Under the pieces are notes generated by a model. The model was given only the letters and a program-made list of their open reading frames with translations. It searched no databases and had not been told where the DNA came from. A program made the translations under genes and the position numbers. Of a stretch of 64,000 nt of DNA, positions 43,732-53,228 are shown in pieces. How positions within the stretch are numbered: the first letter of the stretch is position 1; every line of letters begins with the position of its first letter. The DNA comes from Phytophthora colocasiae (taxonomy: Eukaryota; Oomycota; Peronosporomycetes; Peronosporales; Peronosporaceae). Location of the stretch: positions 248,001 through 312,000 of the forward strand of contig JAGKQI010000087.1 in assembly GCA_018806915.1 (NCBI GenBank), read 5' to 3'.

Positions 43732-44100
43732 ATGGTTCGCCTCACATCGCGCTCGTATTTGCATCTACTCCCTGAAGAAGCCGGAGCGCAGTTTGAGCAT
43801 CCGTTTTACGCTCGGGTCACTCAGGTTGCACAAAACGAAGTGACATTTGCGAGTCTAGAAGGAGGTGAGGGAGCTATCTCGCGGGACATTGCACTGGCAA
43901 GCGTGGTGACGGCTAGAGAAGTAAACACTGCAGAACAATTATCGTACCTGCGTCGGCCAGTTTCCATCGAGGTGGGCCGACAGGTTCACTATGGACAAGT
44001 CATCGCGGTGGAAGACGGGCTTGTTACAGTCAGCTCGGCGGGTGACCGTTCAACTACTACATTGGACCTGACATCGAACATGTACAGAATACACTCTTAG
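43732..44100 (+). CDS. small ORF at the 5' side of the DIRS-like element
   Basis: 122 residues, MVRLTSRSYLHLLPEEAGAQ at the start, rich in beta-prone segments (VTQVAQNEVTFASLEGGEG; VGRQVHYGQVIAVEDGLV). No family is recognised. It ends 50 bp before the gag-like ORF in the same orientation and is taken as part of the element, though it could be an unrelated short gene. Confidence 0.45.
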   Translation: MVRLTSRSYLHLLPEEAGAQFEHPFYARVTQVAQNEVTFASLEGGEGAISRDIALASVVTAREVNTAEQLSYLRRPVSIEVGRQVHYGQVIAVEDGLVTVSSAGDRSTTTLDLTSNMYRIHS

Positions 44101-44150
44101 ACCGTGTACTCAGACGTAACAACGGGGTCGCAACGAACGATATTGCAGAG

Positions 44151-45701
44151 ATGTTCGAAGGAGTAATTACCGAGGACAGCTTCCCTGCGCCCGATCAACC
44201 GTGTGAATGGGTTGAACCTAGTACCGGTAAGACGGTAAATTTCCCACTTCAACATGCAGTCGATTTCACGTATTTCGTAGATGGTGGCCGCCGACCAGTG
44301 CCAGACCATGTAGGTCCGTCGTTTTGCATTGTGCCCGCTGGCCATTCGAACCAAGATATTACGGCTGACGTCCCAGGACCAGAGGAGGGTTTGGAACTAT
44401 TTGATCCGTTTCTCGATGATGATTCGCGCCCTCAAGACGTAGAAGACACTGTAGCACCATTATCGGATCCTCGACCAGGTTCCAAGCGCCATAGAGATGC
44501 TAGTTATCTCGGTACAGAAAGATATGTGGGAGTACAAGTGGAGCCACAGCAACGTCGTCGCGTTTCTCCTCGATCTGCCCTCGATACAGACGCATTGATA
44601 GTTGAAAAGCTCGGAGATGATCCGGATCTGCTGGAAAGATTCTTAGATATTCGGAGAAACAATACCCAAACGGGGGTCACGGCAAGCAGAACTTCGGACC
44701 AAGCCATAGCAGTAGCGGGAAACCCACCTTCAGGCCGCAGAAATCCCGAACACGCGTCGAAATACTCATTCACACCGCAACCAGATCAACAGTATGTCCA
44801 TGAGCAGGTTACGTCGGAGAAGCATAGAGGTAAGACCCCGCATGTATTTATTTCTGGTTTGGTCCGGTCCGATGCTGTGAAGTTCAAAGCACTGTCAGGA
44901 ATCTGCACTAGAGCTTTCGATATTCGCTTCGGGTCTAAAGGTCTCTCAATTCGGCATTTCGCGAAACTCTCGTCGGAGGAACGGGTGGCATGGCTACAGG
45001 GCGGAGGCTCCAACTTTGATAACTTATCCGCTACAGCGGAATTTGCTAAAGCTACCCCAGCTACGAGCATCGAAGACGTTGTAGACTCAATCAGAATTTT
45101 TCTGGCGTATGCCCGAGAATACTGCTGCAGTGAACTGATAGGTCTTACAGAGGCCATTCTACGATTCACGGAGGAAACACTTATGCGAGTGTCTTGGGAC
45201 GAGACTGAGCTTCCTTCGGTTGTCTACTGGATAAATGATGTACTGGAAGATTTTCGAGAAGCTGTATTATCTGACAGCGACGTTACCCAAGTACAGCTTC
45301 GGTGCTCATCAGAAGATCGGTTGCCGCGAGATCTCATGTTCGTCAAACTTCACCGCCAGGTGGATGCACTGAAGCAAAGCAGACCGATAGCTGCATCCTA
45401 CCGGACAGAAGGCAAACGCTCTACTAGGCAACCAGCACAGCCAATCCGTGACAATAGCAACCGACATGGGAGAATGCCAAAGAATGTGCTCAAGCGCCTC
45501 CCAGTCTACATAGACCCAGCCACTAACGAATCTCGGACATTGTGCATGAGGTTCCTTTCGAAAGCTGGATGTCAGGAGGACGAAGACGGTTGCTGTCCCA
45601 GCGATCGTGGTCATTTTGTCCCGAAAGCTTTACCCGAGGTCGTCAAAGCAGAGATTAGGAAGCGTTTTGGAGGGCTGAAATCCGAGCACAACCAATTATG
45701 A
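44151..45701 (+). CDS. gag-like protein of the DIRS-like element
   Basis: 516 residues. An acidic N-terminal half is followed by a helical capsid-like region (VFISGLVRSDAVKFKALSGI to ELPSVVYWINDVLEDFREAV). Near the end is a Cys/His cluster CMRFLSKAGCQEDEDGCC with a following GHF, resembling a CCCH knuckle. It ends at TGA (45699-45701) in the same frame as the RT ORF that follows, with CTA directly after the stop. Assigned gag from position and layout, not from direct family recognition. Confidence 0.6.
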   Translation: MFEGVITEDSFPAPDQPCEWVEPSTGKTVNFPLQHAVDFTYFVDGGRRPVPDHVGPSFCIVPAGHSNQDITADVPGPEEGLELFDPFLDDDSRPQDVEDTVAPLSDPRPGSKRHRDASYLGTERYVGVQVEPQQRRRVSPRSALDTDALIVEKLGDDPDLLERFLDIRRNNTQTGVTASRTSDQAIAVAGNPPSGRRNPEHASKYSFTPQPDQQYVHEQVTSEKHRGKTPHVFISGLVRSDAVKFKALSGICTRAFDIRFGSKGLSIRHFAKLSSEERVAWLQGGGSNFDNLSATAEFAKATPATSIEDVVDSIRIFLAYAREYCCSELIGLTEAILRFTEETLMRVSWDETELPSVVYWINDVLEDFREAVLSDSDVTQVQLRCSSEDRLPRDLMFVKLHRQVDALKQSRPIAASYRTEGKRSTRQPAQPIRDNSNRHGRMPKNVLKRLPVYIDPATNESRTLCMRFLSKAGCQEDEDGCCPSDRGHFVPKALPEVVKAEIRKRFGGLKSEHNQL

Positions 45702-48273
45702 CTACTTACAGGCGGATCGGGCGCGTGTTTACCTGCAAAACAAACAACCGCGAGACATGATCAAGAACGTAAGCATCATACCATTCCTAGCAACAACGAA
45801 GATTGTGTCCGCATCAATTCGGGTCGAGTCGTCGACCACCAAGGACCAGACATCCGTTTTAGTACGACATGGACGAAGTCACACGTACCAACCGCGAAGG
45901 TGCTTGGAAATTCAATCACTGATCGTGGTTCTCGCCGATCTTCTACCTTAAATCAACTGGGAAAGTTTTTAACAACGAAAACGGACGTTCTAAAGGTCTC
46001 ACCCGTGTTGACAGATAATGTTCAAACTAAGGGCCATGCGGACTGCGAGCGTCCCAGTGTCGTTCTCGACAAATGTAACAATGATGTACGTAAGTGCAAC
46101 ACTAGGGCCTTCCTCCATCAGCGCCTACCGGGTTCGATGCCGGATCTGGCGTCTGATGCGAGCCATGCGGGTCGTTGCAGATCAGGTACATCACGTTATG
46201 ACAGCGGTCAATTTGTCGGACTCAAGGATGTATGTAAGCGCAACACTAGGGCCTTCCTCCATCAGCGCCTACCGGGTTCGATGCCGGATCTGGCGTCTGA
46301 TGCGAGCCATGCGGGTCGTTGCAGATCAGGTACATCACGTTATGACAGCGGTCAATTTGTCGGACTCTCACGACATTCGGCAAACAAGATCCAACAAGCT
46401 CTTGAAGAAGAGTTATTACTCGAGGAATGTCGGATATCAGCCTCACAGCGACAGCGAGGTTTTAAACGCGCCTTGGTAAAATCCGCATCAGCAGCTCACT
46501 CGATCGATGAACTCGCGTGCAAGTCGTTATCCGAAATCATCCGAACCAACAAAATGAGTGTAGCGGAAGCCACAGAATTTTGGCGTGGTGAGAGTTTACG
46601 GGACAGTCGCCCAAACAAAGCCATTGATCCCGAGCGTCTGCAGCTAGTACTCAAGGGATATCCGCACCTAGATCTGCTGGTGCAAATAGCAAAAACTGGA
46701 ATTGATGTTGGATGGCGAGATGGCCCAGTCCCCAAGCGCCCGCCGCCGAAGAATCATGGTTCATGTCGACGGTATCTGCGTGCCCTTACGAAAAGCCTTC
46801 GTGATGGACAAGATTCGGGTCAGTATATGATCTTTAGCTCTGATCTTCTCGATGAGTGGCCAAACGTTGTGTGCAGCCCTCTCGGTGCAGTAGAAAAGAA
46901 GGACACGAGTCCGGAAGACGAAGTTCGTACCATTCACGACTTATCGTTTCCCAAGGGAAGCTCTATAAATGATGCTTTCGTTGTCGATTCCGTACCGAAA
47001 GTACGATATGATTCGGTAGTCACAATTGCTCGTCGTGTCGAGAACTTGGCGAAACTTGGGTACGTAGGCCGTATTCGTGTGTTAAACGGTGACTTGAAGG
47101 GTGCTTTCCGACATTTAAGAACTCGGTCAAATCAAGTTTTTCGGATGGGCGGCATACATACCAGAACTTGGTATTCTCATCATTGACATGGCAGCGCCAT
47201 TTGGTTGGTCTGGCTCGCCACCATGCTACGCTTTGTTTGGACGTGCAATTTCGTGGTTGTTGGGGAGCAACACACCAGCTTCAGTGTCCGAATCTCTCGA
47301 TGAAGAACCGTTTTTCGCATACGAATGGGTTGACGACCATATCTTGGTCGAGCCAGATGTGGACAACAGATTAGAACTAGCAGAAGCCACACTTCGACAT
47401 GCTATGTTGGCTGTACTTGGACCTCGGTCTATCAATGAGGCAAAATTTTCACCCTGGTGTTCGGAGTTAGTGGCGTTGGGATTGAGCTGGAATACTGTTC
47501 GAAGGACAGTCTCAATACCACAGGATAAGATCAACAAGGCTCGAGAGCGCGTTGTCGCAATGGCAAAACAGGGCACAGCCACAAAATCTGAGCTTTATAA
47601 GCTGTTGGGGTCACTGCGGCATGTGTCGAATTGTTTGCGTACGGCTAAGCCATTTTACTAGAGGCTACAGTCTCAATGTACGACGTCACCCAGGTTTGGT
47701 AGAGTGGAGCTATCAGATGGAGCCAAGAGAGATCTCATTTGGTTCCAGCAAATTTTGAACCATGGTTGCCTTGCGGAATTACCTCTCTCCATGTTTGGGG
47801 ACCTTCCATCTCCACAAGTCGAGTTGTACATGGACGCATCTAACCTGGGGCTAGCTGTGCTGGATCCAGCGTGTGACTCATTTCTTCAAATTAAATTTGA
47901 CGCAGAAGAAGCAGAACTCTTTGACCAGGTTTGCTCGGATGGTGCAGAATTTTCGATAAATGTTCGTGAACACTTGAGTATGGTTGTTGCTCTCTGGACA
48001 TGGGGTGGAAAATGGCATCGGCAAGCTTTTGGTAGGGCCATCCACGTAAGATGCTGGACGGATAACGTGTCTGCTGCATCGTGGTGCAATAGACTACACT
48101 CACGCAATACCTTCAGTCAGGAGATTAATCGAGCTATTGGTCTGGCCGAAGCGTACTTCAACTTACGCGTGTCGGCGGAGCATCTACCGGGACTAACTAA
48201 TCGGATGGCGGACGCAGCTTCACGAGCATGGTATAGTATAGCCCAGGAGTTTGAAGCCAAACGTAGGAGTTGA
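45702..48273 (+). pseudogene. RT-RNase H of the DIRS-like element, broken
   Basis: The frame follows gag with only the TGA between them. RT spans roughly 46500-47660: palm motif GDLKGAFRHL, then a frame change near 47115 and continuation as KFFGWAAYIPELGILIIDMA, catalytic WVDD (VDDHILVEP) and the thumb. A TAG at 47659-47661 interrupts AKPFY*RLQ, probably once Gln. RNase H follows with all four acidic residues visible: YMDASNLG, NVREHLSM, CWTDNVSAA and TNRMADAASR. A frameshift plus a nonsense codon make this copy inactive. Confidence 0.7.
46080..46373 (+). repeat. 144-bp in-frame tandem duplication
   Basis: Two near-identical copies (AACACTAGGGCC at 46098 and again at 46242, then the same run through CAATTTGTCGGACTC) repeat 48 codons encoding RNTRAFLHQRLPGSMPDLAS onward. 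The copies differ at only a few bases near the junction, so the duplication is young or homogenised. The frame is preserved. Confidence 0.92.
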
Positions 48274-48299
48274 ACACACAGCAATGCGGGGACCAACCC

Positions 48300-48673
48300 G
48301 CACGGAAGAAGAGGCCTAGTGTATTCAACTTGGTAAAATGAAGAGTGAGCAGGATCATGGGTCTGACGCTAGCCAGCCCGTTCCTAGCTCAGCTACTGCT
48401 TGCCACTTGATCAGAGCGACAGGCAGCAGTAGAAAGTGGACACGTATAACAGAAAAGGAAACATGCAGTAGGCTCTACAAATTCCGTGTACAGGACACGA
48501 GGACACTGGCTGTCGAAGTGTCTGTGCTGTCGTCAGCCTGCAGGCGTCAGACACCTAAGATTTCCACCCATTGTCCTTCAGCAACTGAGCCTTGGACGCA
48601 TCTGGGTAGGCTGCCCAAGTTCCGGCTCTAACTGCAAGTGAAACCAAGGTGGAGAACCACAGTTCACTACACA
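48300..48673 (-). repeat. possible 3' LTR of the minus-strand Ty3/gypsy element
   Basis: On the minus strand a purine-rich tract (AAGCTTCGGGGGC) is followed at 48673 by TGTGTAGTGAACTG, the arrangement of polypurine tract and LTR start. An 11-bp inverted repeat GTGAAACCAAG/CTTGGTTTCAC (48638-48648 and 48684-48694) brackets that point. The far end near 48300 is a guess because no second LTR exists for comparison. No gene is supported in this stretch. Confidence 0.35.
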
Positions 48674-48698
48674 GCCCCCGAAGCTTGGTTTCACCAAT

Positions 48699-49355
48699 TC
48701 ACGTCGTTCCGATCTCCGCCACAGTAGTACTAGTGAAGCAGCTAACTGCCCTGGTCCCGGTCCTTACGGCGACGTGAACGGCGTGGCTGCATGCGAGGTG
48801 ACGCTCTTCAGCTCGTACTCGGCGACCTCGAGGAGGTGGAGATTCATCTTCAACACCCAGGTGTAACACACCGTTCTCGACCGCGGTCTGCCCCGAAATT
48901 GTTTGTGTTTCGGCTTCTTCAGCCATCTCATGGTTTTCCTGCACGCGCCTGCTTGCAGTTTTCCGTTTTCGTTTTCGACCTGTAAGGCGAGGCCGTGCCT
49001 GCCCTGCGTCACCCTGAGGCCCACGCATTCTTCTGGTCGAAGATCCAGTTTTGGCGTTTCCAGTGGGTCGTACATCTATCACTGTTTCGCGCTCGTCCAG
49101 CGTCGTACCTCTTGTACGCCCTCCTTGGATTCTTTGCCAGTGCTCATGGAGCTGCTGGTCATCGGTGCTTGCCACGTAGTTACCCACCAATACTCGAATT
49201 TCCTTGGCTAGGTCTCCCAGTGCTTCGTAGGAGTCCTCCACGGGTTGCAGGCCTTTCCAGCCGACCAGGATCTCAAAGTCGTTGATGTCGTTATTCCACT
49301 TATGTTCCTTCAGCTGATCCACAGCAAGCACAATGCCCTGTGAGGACACATGCAT
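48699..49355 (-). pseudogene. chromodomain end of pol, detached by a 4-bp duplication
   Basis: Near its start this ORF encodes IVLAVDQLKEHKWN followed by FEILVGWKGLQPVEDSYEAL, a chromodomain-like fold of the kind chromoviruses carry after integrase to target chromatin. It overlaps the end of the integrase ORF in another frame. At the join the minus strand reads GAGCATGCATGTGTCC; removing one GCAT gives a continuous reading (LLEHVSSQGIVLAVDQ). The tail is Arg-rich with no domain recognised. Confidence 0.75.
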
Positions 49356-51453
49356 GCTCCAGCAGTTCGTCCGTCACATCCAGACTGTCATCAGAGTAGA
49401 ATTTTAGTCTCGAAGCATGCACGTCCGATTCATCACCGGTCACCAAATGCTGCACTCGGAATGAATGTTTGTCCGCACGGGTGACTCGGTACGGTCCTAC
49501 CCACATCACTTGTGGCTTGTTGCCATGTTTTTCATCCACTCGGGATCGGAGGACATAGTCGCCCACTGAGAAGTTCACCAGGTTCTCCCCACGCTCACGC
49601 TTTTTGTTCAGGAGTCTCTGCTTCAGACGTTTGTCCTCCACTGCGCAGTGCATCGAATGTATACTCTCTCTGAGGTTTGCTAAGTAGCCGTCAATCTTAG
49701 CACTGACAGGAACCGTTTGTAGACGGCGGTCATCGGACACGTAAAACTCACTCAGGGGTGTTGGATTCTCCAAACCGGTAAACAGCTCGAGTGGAGAGTG
49801 ATTATCCAGTGATGACACCGCGGTGTGGTTCAGGCTTGACTGCACCAGCGGTACGAGATACACCCAGTCCTTAGTGCTTATCCTGTACTCCAATGTCATG
49901 GCGCGGATGACTTGCAATATGTCACGGTTAATCCTTTCAATCGAGCCGTTCACCCATGGACTGTAAGCTGGCGTAAAGGTTTGCTGTGTACGCAGCCTGC
50001 GACTCAATTCCGCCACTACTTCATTCTTGAAGTGGGTTCCTTGGTCTGAAACCCAGGAAGGTGGTATTCCAAAACGAGAATGCCATGCCAGCAGAGCCTC
50101 AACCACAACTGGACTCTCCGCTGAATCCGCCACCACTAGTTCGCAGTAGTGTGTCGCGTGGTCCTTTAGTGCGAGGATGTAGCAGCTCGATCCATAGCTA
50201 GGTCCCAGGAACAGGAAATCAAAATGTAGCATCTTGTTTCGCTCTCTGCAATCAATCAACTCTCCCCACGGTCTTGGGATAATTTTCCCCCCTCGGGAAT
50301 GCAGACAGAGCAAACAGTCATTCACGAACTTTGCCACAATCTTCTGGAGATGTTCGATCGAAAGCAAACGCTGGAGGTGGTCGACCATGGCTTGCTGGCC
50401 GCGGTGCCCTTGAACTCCACAGTGCGCCACAATGCAGAGTCTTCGGATGAAGTCTGAGGCCTCCGACGGCACCCAAATGCAATTGCCCACAGTGAAAACA
50501 CCCTCGTCCGAACGCACAGCACGTGCTGGAGGTTGGTACGTGGACTGTAAATCCATAATCTCAGCAAACGTAGGCCACACGAAGTTGTCAGCATCTAAAG
50601 GCCGTAGCTCGGTACGTTGACGAGGTTGTCGACGTCTGATTGTCTTGAGTCTCGTCGAAATGGCTGTGGGAACATGGTTGCCTGCCCACCGAGAAGCCAT
50701 GTCAGCCCAGACATTGTCAGGTCCGGGGACATGCTCCACAATATATTGAAAGCCCATCAGTTTCATTGACCAGCGTAGCAACTTGCCCTTTACATGTTTC
50801 TTGACACTTTCGTCAGGCGCGAACACATGCACCAGATTGCGGTGGTCACAGAACATTCGGAATGGTTGAGGGCGAAGAAGGAGGTAGTCAAGCTTCTCAC
50901 AAGCAATGACTATAGGTAAAGCCTCCTTCTCGATCACGGTCCAATTCAACTGGCTTCCTGTGAAAGTGCCACTCATGCATGTGAGCAACGTGTGCTGCTG
51001 CTCCGTCACCGGGATCTTCGAGTCAAACTTAGCCACCTGAGTAACGATCACAGCCCAACCAATGTCACTGGCATCCGTGAACAAGCAGGTAGTGGCTTCG
51101 TCGTTGGTATATGCTAGAGTAGCTGCAGTCGCTAAACTGTCCTTGACACGATCGAAAGCTTCACGTTCTTCATCGCTAAGTTCAATTTTAATCCCGGCAG
51201 CCACTCGCTTCGTCCGTTTAGTGGCTGCGAGTGCTGCGTCAAGACAGCTCTGCAACGGCTTGACTTGGCGAGCGAAATCAACAATACTTTCCCGCATCCA
51301 GTTTATAGCACACATAAACTGCTGGAGTTCCCCGGCTGTGGTGGGGTACGGTATGGCACGTAGTGTCTTGATCCGCTCAGGGTCATGACGGACACCATGT
51401 CCATCAATGAGTTTTCCACACCACTTGACTTCGGTCTGGTAGAGACTTGACAT
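49300..51453 (-). CDS. Ty3/gypsy pol, 5'-truncated: RT end, RNase H, integrase
   Basis: 717 residues. It begins inside RT at the thumb (VKWCGKLIDGHGVRHDPERI); the fingers, palm and YxDD are absent, and upstream sequence is unrelated after about 51455. RNase H is intact in its core (CLFTDASDIGWAVIV, TVIEKEALPIVIA). Integrase has the HHCC zinc domain (HCGVQGHRGQ...CLLCLHSRGG) and the DDE triad (HFDFLFLG, SDQGTHFKN, WVNGSIERINRD). The element has lost gag, protease and most of RT. Confidence 0.88.
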   Translation of the reverse strand: MSSLYQTEVKWCGKLIDGHGVRHDPERIKTLRAIPYPTTAGELQQFMCAINWMRESIVDFARQVKPLQSCLDAALAATKRTKRVAAGIKIELSDEEREAFDRVKDSLATAATLAYTNDEATTCLFTDASDIGWAVIVTQVAKFDSKIPVTEQQHTLLTCMSGTFTGSQLNWTVIEKEALPIVIACEKLDYLLLRPQPFRMFCDHRNLVHVFAPDESVKKHVKGKLLRWSMKLMGFQYIVEHVPGPDNVWADMASRWAGNHVPTAISTRLKTIRRRQPRQRTELRPLDADNFVWPTFAEIMDLQSTYQPPARAVRSDEGVFTVGNCIWVPSEASDFIRRLCIVAHCGVQGHRGQQAMVDHLQRLLSIEHLQKIVAKFVNDCLLCLHSRGGKIIPRPWGELIDCRERNKMLHFDFLFLGPSYGSSCYILALKDHATHYCELVVADSAESPVVVEALLAWHSRFGIPPSWVSDQGTHFKNEVVAELSRRLRTQQTFTPAYSPWVNGSIERINRDILQVIRAMTLEYRISTKDWVYLVPLVQSSLNHTAVSSLDNHSPLELFTGLENPTPLSEFYVSDDRRLQTVPVSAKIDGYLANLRESIHSMHCAVEDKRLKQRLLNKKRERGENLVNFSVGDYVLRSRVDEKHGNKPQVMWVGPYRVTRADKHSFRVQHLVTGDESDVHASRLKFYSDDSLDVTDELLEHACVLTGHCACCGSAEGT

Positions 51454-52357
51454 GATGTTAATTCCGATTTTCGAGCGACAGGTGGATATTACGTTACGAT
51501 GTGATTGGTTATACTATGGGTTATAAGCGAAAGGGACTTTGGGACGCGGCCGCACCCGTGCGACATCTGTGGAATATTGTGGATAAACCTTCGCCTGACT
51601 GTAAAGGGGCCCAAAGGACCAGAAGTGTACTTCAGAGTGTGCACAACTCTGAAGGTCAACTACACTCTGTCTGGTCACCGGACTTTCCCCGACGATGAGT
51701 GCCTAAGTTCTGGCGGAAAGTCTCTCAGAAGAACGTATCTCTGAGAGACCTCATCCCGTTACCGTCCAGCGCGACGATGGATGGTTCAAGGATTCACAAT
51801 ATATACCCACAGAGACCAAGTATCGCGCGCCGGACGCCGCGCACCCGCGCAACCCTCAGGATCTTCATGTACGTTGTAGCATTGGTGCTCCGTACTCTGG
51901 TTTCGTACTCAAGACTCTGGTATCTCTAACTCTGAGTGACTAAGACTCTGAAAACCAAGTGACTTCAGACTCTGAAAACCAGGATACCAGACTCCGAAAC
52001 CACCGAAGATTCAAGACCATACTGAAACCAAGTGAGCCCAAGTTCAAGTCACGCATTCAAGTGATTACTGACCTGCACATCCCCCATAATGACGTCTCTA
52101 CCTGTCAACCCATCGAGATCGGCTGCACAGACTGCATACTGAGACCAAGTTAAATTACCAGATGTATACAAAGACCAAGAGTACCTGAGATATGAAGACT
52201 GACTGCATAAAGGACGCAAAAGACGACAAGAAGAAGAGAGTTACCAGAGATATATGATAGTTATGAGGAAGATAAACGATAAACAGAGTTCAATTTGCTT
52301 GCTACTGCACAAGTCCGCTTGAGAGGTATTCAAGCCACTACGTCATCACGTACGTCG
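51454..52357. other. noncoding stretch between the two gypsy elements
   Basis: No gene is supported. The truncated minus-strand element stops at about 51455. From about 51600 the sequence is studded with the AGACTCTGAAAACCA word typical of the right-hand element (51943-51959 and 51967-51982), so part of it is probably leader, LTR or a remnant of another copy of that family. Confidence 0.5.
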
Positions 52358-53135
52358 TGTGATCTCCACCAAATTCAATCCCCTTAGGTGGAGATCAGGT
52401 AACGTAGAGACCTGAAAGGACCCGCCTATTCCATATCCTAGTTGGGTCGTTTGTTTTGTCTCTAGCGGTAGCCCATTTCATATTGATCGTTTGGACAGGC
52501 TCTGGAAACTAGACAGTCGTTTTCAGAGTGCAAGGTAGACTGTTATATATAGCCGATTGTATTGGTTTATATTTTCCCTCTATACTAGAGGGTGGTGCGC
52601 GAACTTAAAGGGATATCAGACAGACCAGGTGTCTGGTAGTAAGTCCCTAGTTGACCTGGAGTGTTAGCCCACCGTTCAAGGGCCTATAAAGAATAAGAAC
52701 GGCTGTATATATTTGTATATTTTCGAACTCTGTGTATTGGTTGTTTATCTCTGAGAGTCAGGTATCTCGGTTCTGGATTTGTGATATTCAGACACCGATT
52801 TCAGACTTTCTCTAGTATATTAATCCCCTTTCGACCGCCGACTTCCTGGAAACCATCTTGGTTCCCAGAAATTCCGACTCCCGAACGCTCCTGGAAGGAT
52901 TTCCTGAATACCGACACCAGACTCCAAGGGAAACCCCAACTTCTCTTCACAACACATTCTCAGACTCCGGCGAGGGTCATATTTCCGAAGACAACGAACC
53001 CACGAGGATACCGCAAGGTACCACACGCCAACCTACCGTTGTACGGCTCTGAAAACCCCTTTTCAGTAGCCGTATAACTAGGGTTCACTATACGCCCCCC
53101 TGCTCCGCGACCAAAGTTTCACCGACTTCGCGACA
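52358..53135 (+). repeat. candidate 5' LTR of the dual-RNase-H Ty3/gypsy element
   Basis: Placed by inference. It opens TGTGATCTCCACC, contains an 11-bp inverted repeat TGATCTCCACC/GGTGGAGATCA (52360-52370 and 52387-52397) and TATA-like tracts (TTATATATAG near 52543; TGTATATATTTG near 52704). It ends CGACA two bases before a primer-site candidate. No matching 3' LTR was recognised after 63180, so both limits are uncertain. Confidence 0.35.
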
Positions 53136-53137
53136 AC

Positions 53138-53153
53138 TGGTGCGCGTGCCCGG
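53138..53153 (+). promoter_or_regulatory. candidate primer binding site
   Basis: TGGTGCGCGTGCCCGG begins with TGG, the complement of a tRNA CCA end, and lies just before the first gag ATG at 53229. The tRNA could not be identified by eye. Confidence 0.45.
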
Positions 53154-53228
53154 ATCTTTGGAATCGTGATATCACCGGATCTGAGAGTACAAGAAGAGAA
53201 AGTTTCCTGTCAAGCGTCTATATTCAAG

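Larger units (their letters stand above)
43732..48273 (+). mobile_element. DIRS/Ngaro-like retroelement, degenerate
   Basis: A small ORF, a gag-like ORF with a Cys/His cluster, and an RT-RNase H frame lie in order. The RT (INDAF, GDLKGAFRHL, AAPFGWSGSP, WVDDH) and RNase H look like tyrosine-recombinase elements of the DIRS/Ngaro type rather than Ty3/gypsy, and no integrase or protease is seen. No tyrosine recombinase ORF was recognised downstream, so the element is truncated there or the recombinase has decayed. Termini were not identified. Confidence 0.6.

Noticed and set aside
48280..48640. A tyrosine recombinase ORF completing the DIRS-like element
   Set aside because: No ORF above 100 codons and no R...HxxR...Y pattern could be read in this stretch.
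51501..52153. Short plus-strand ORFs between the two gypsy elements
   Set aside because: All under 80 codons, no motifs, and the stretch looks like element leader or LTR sequence.
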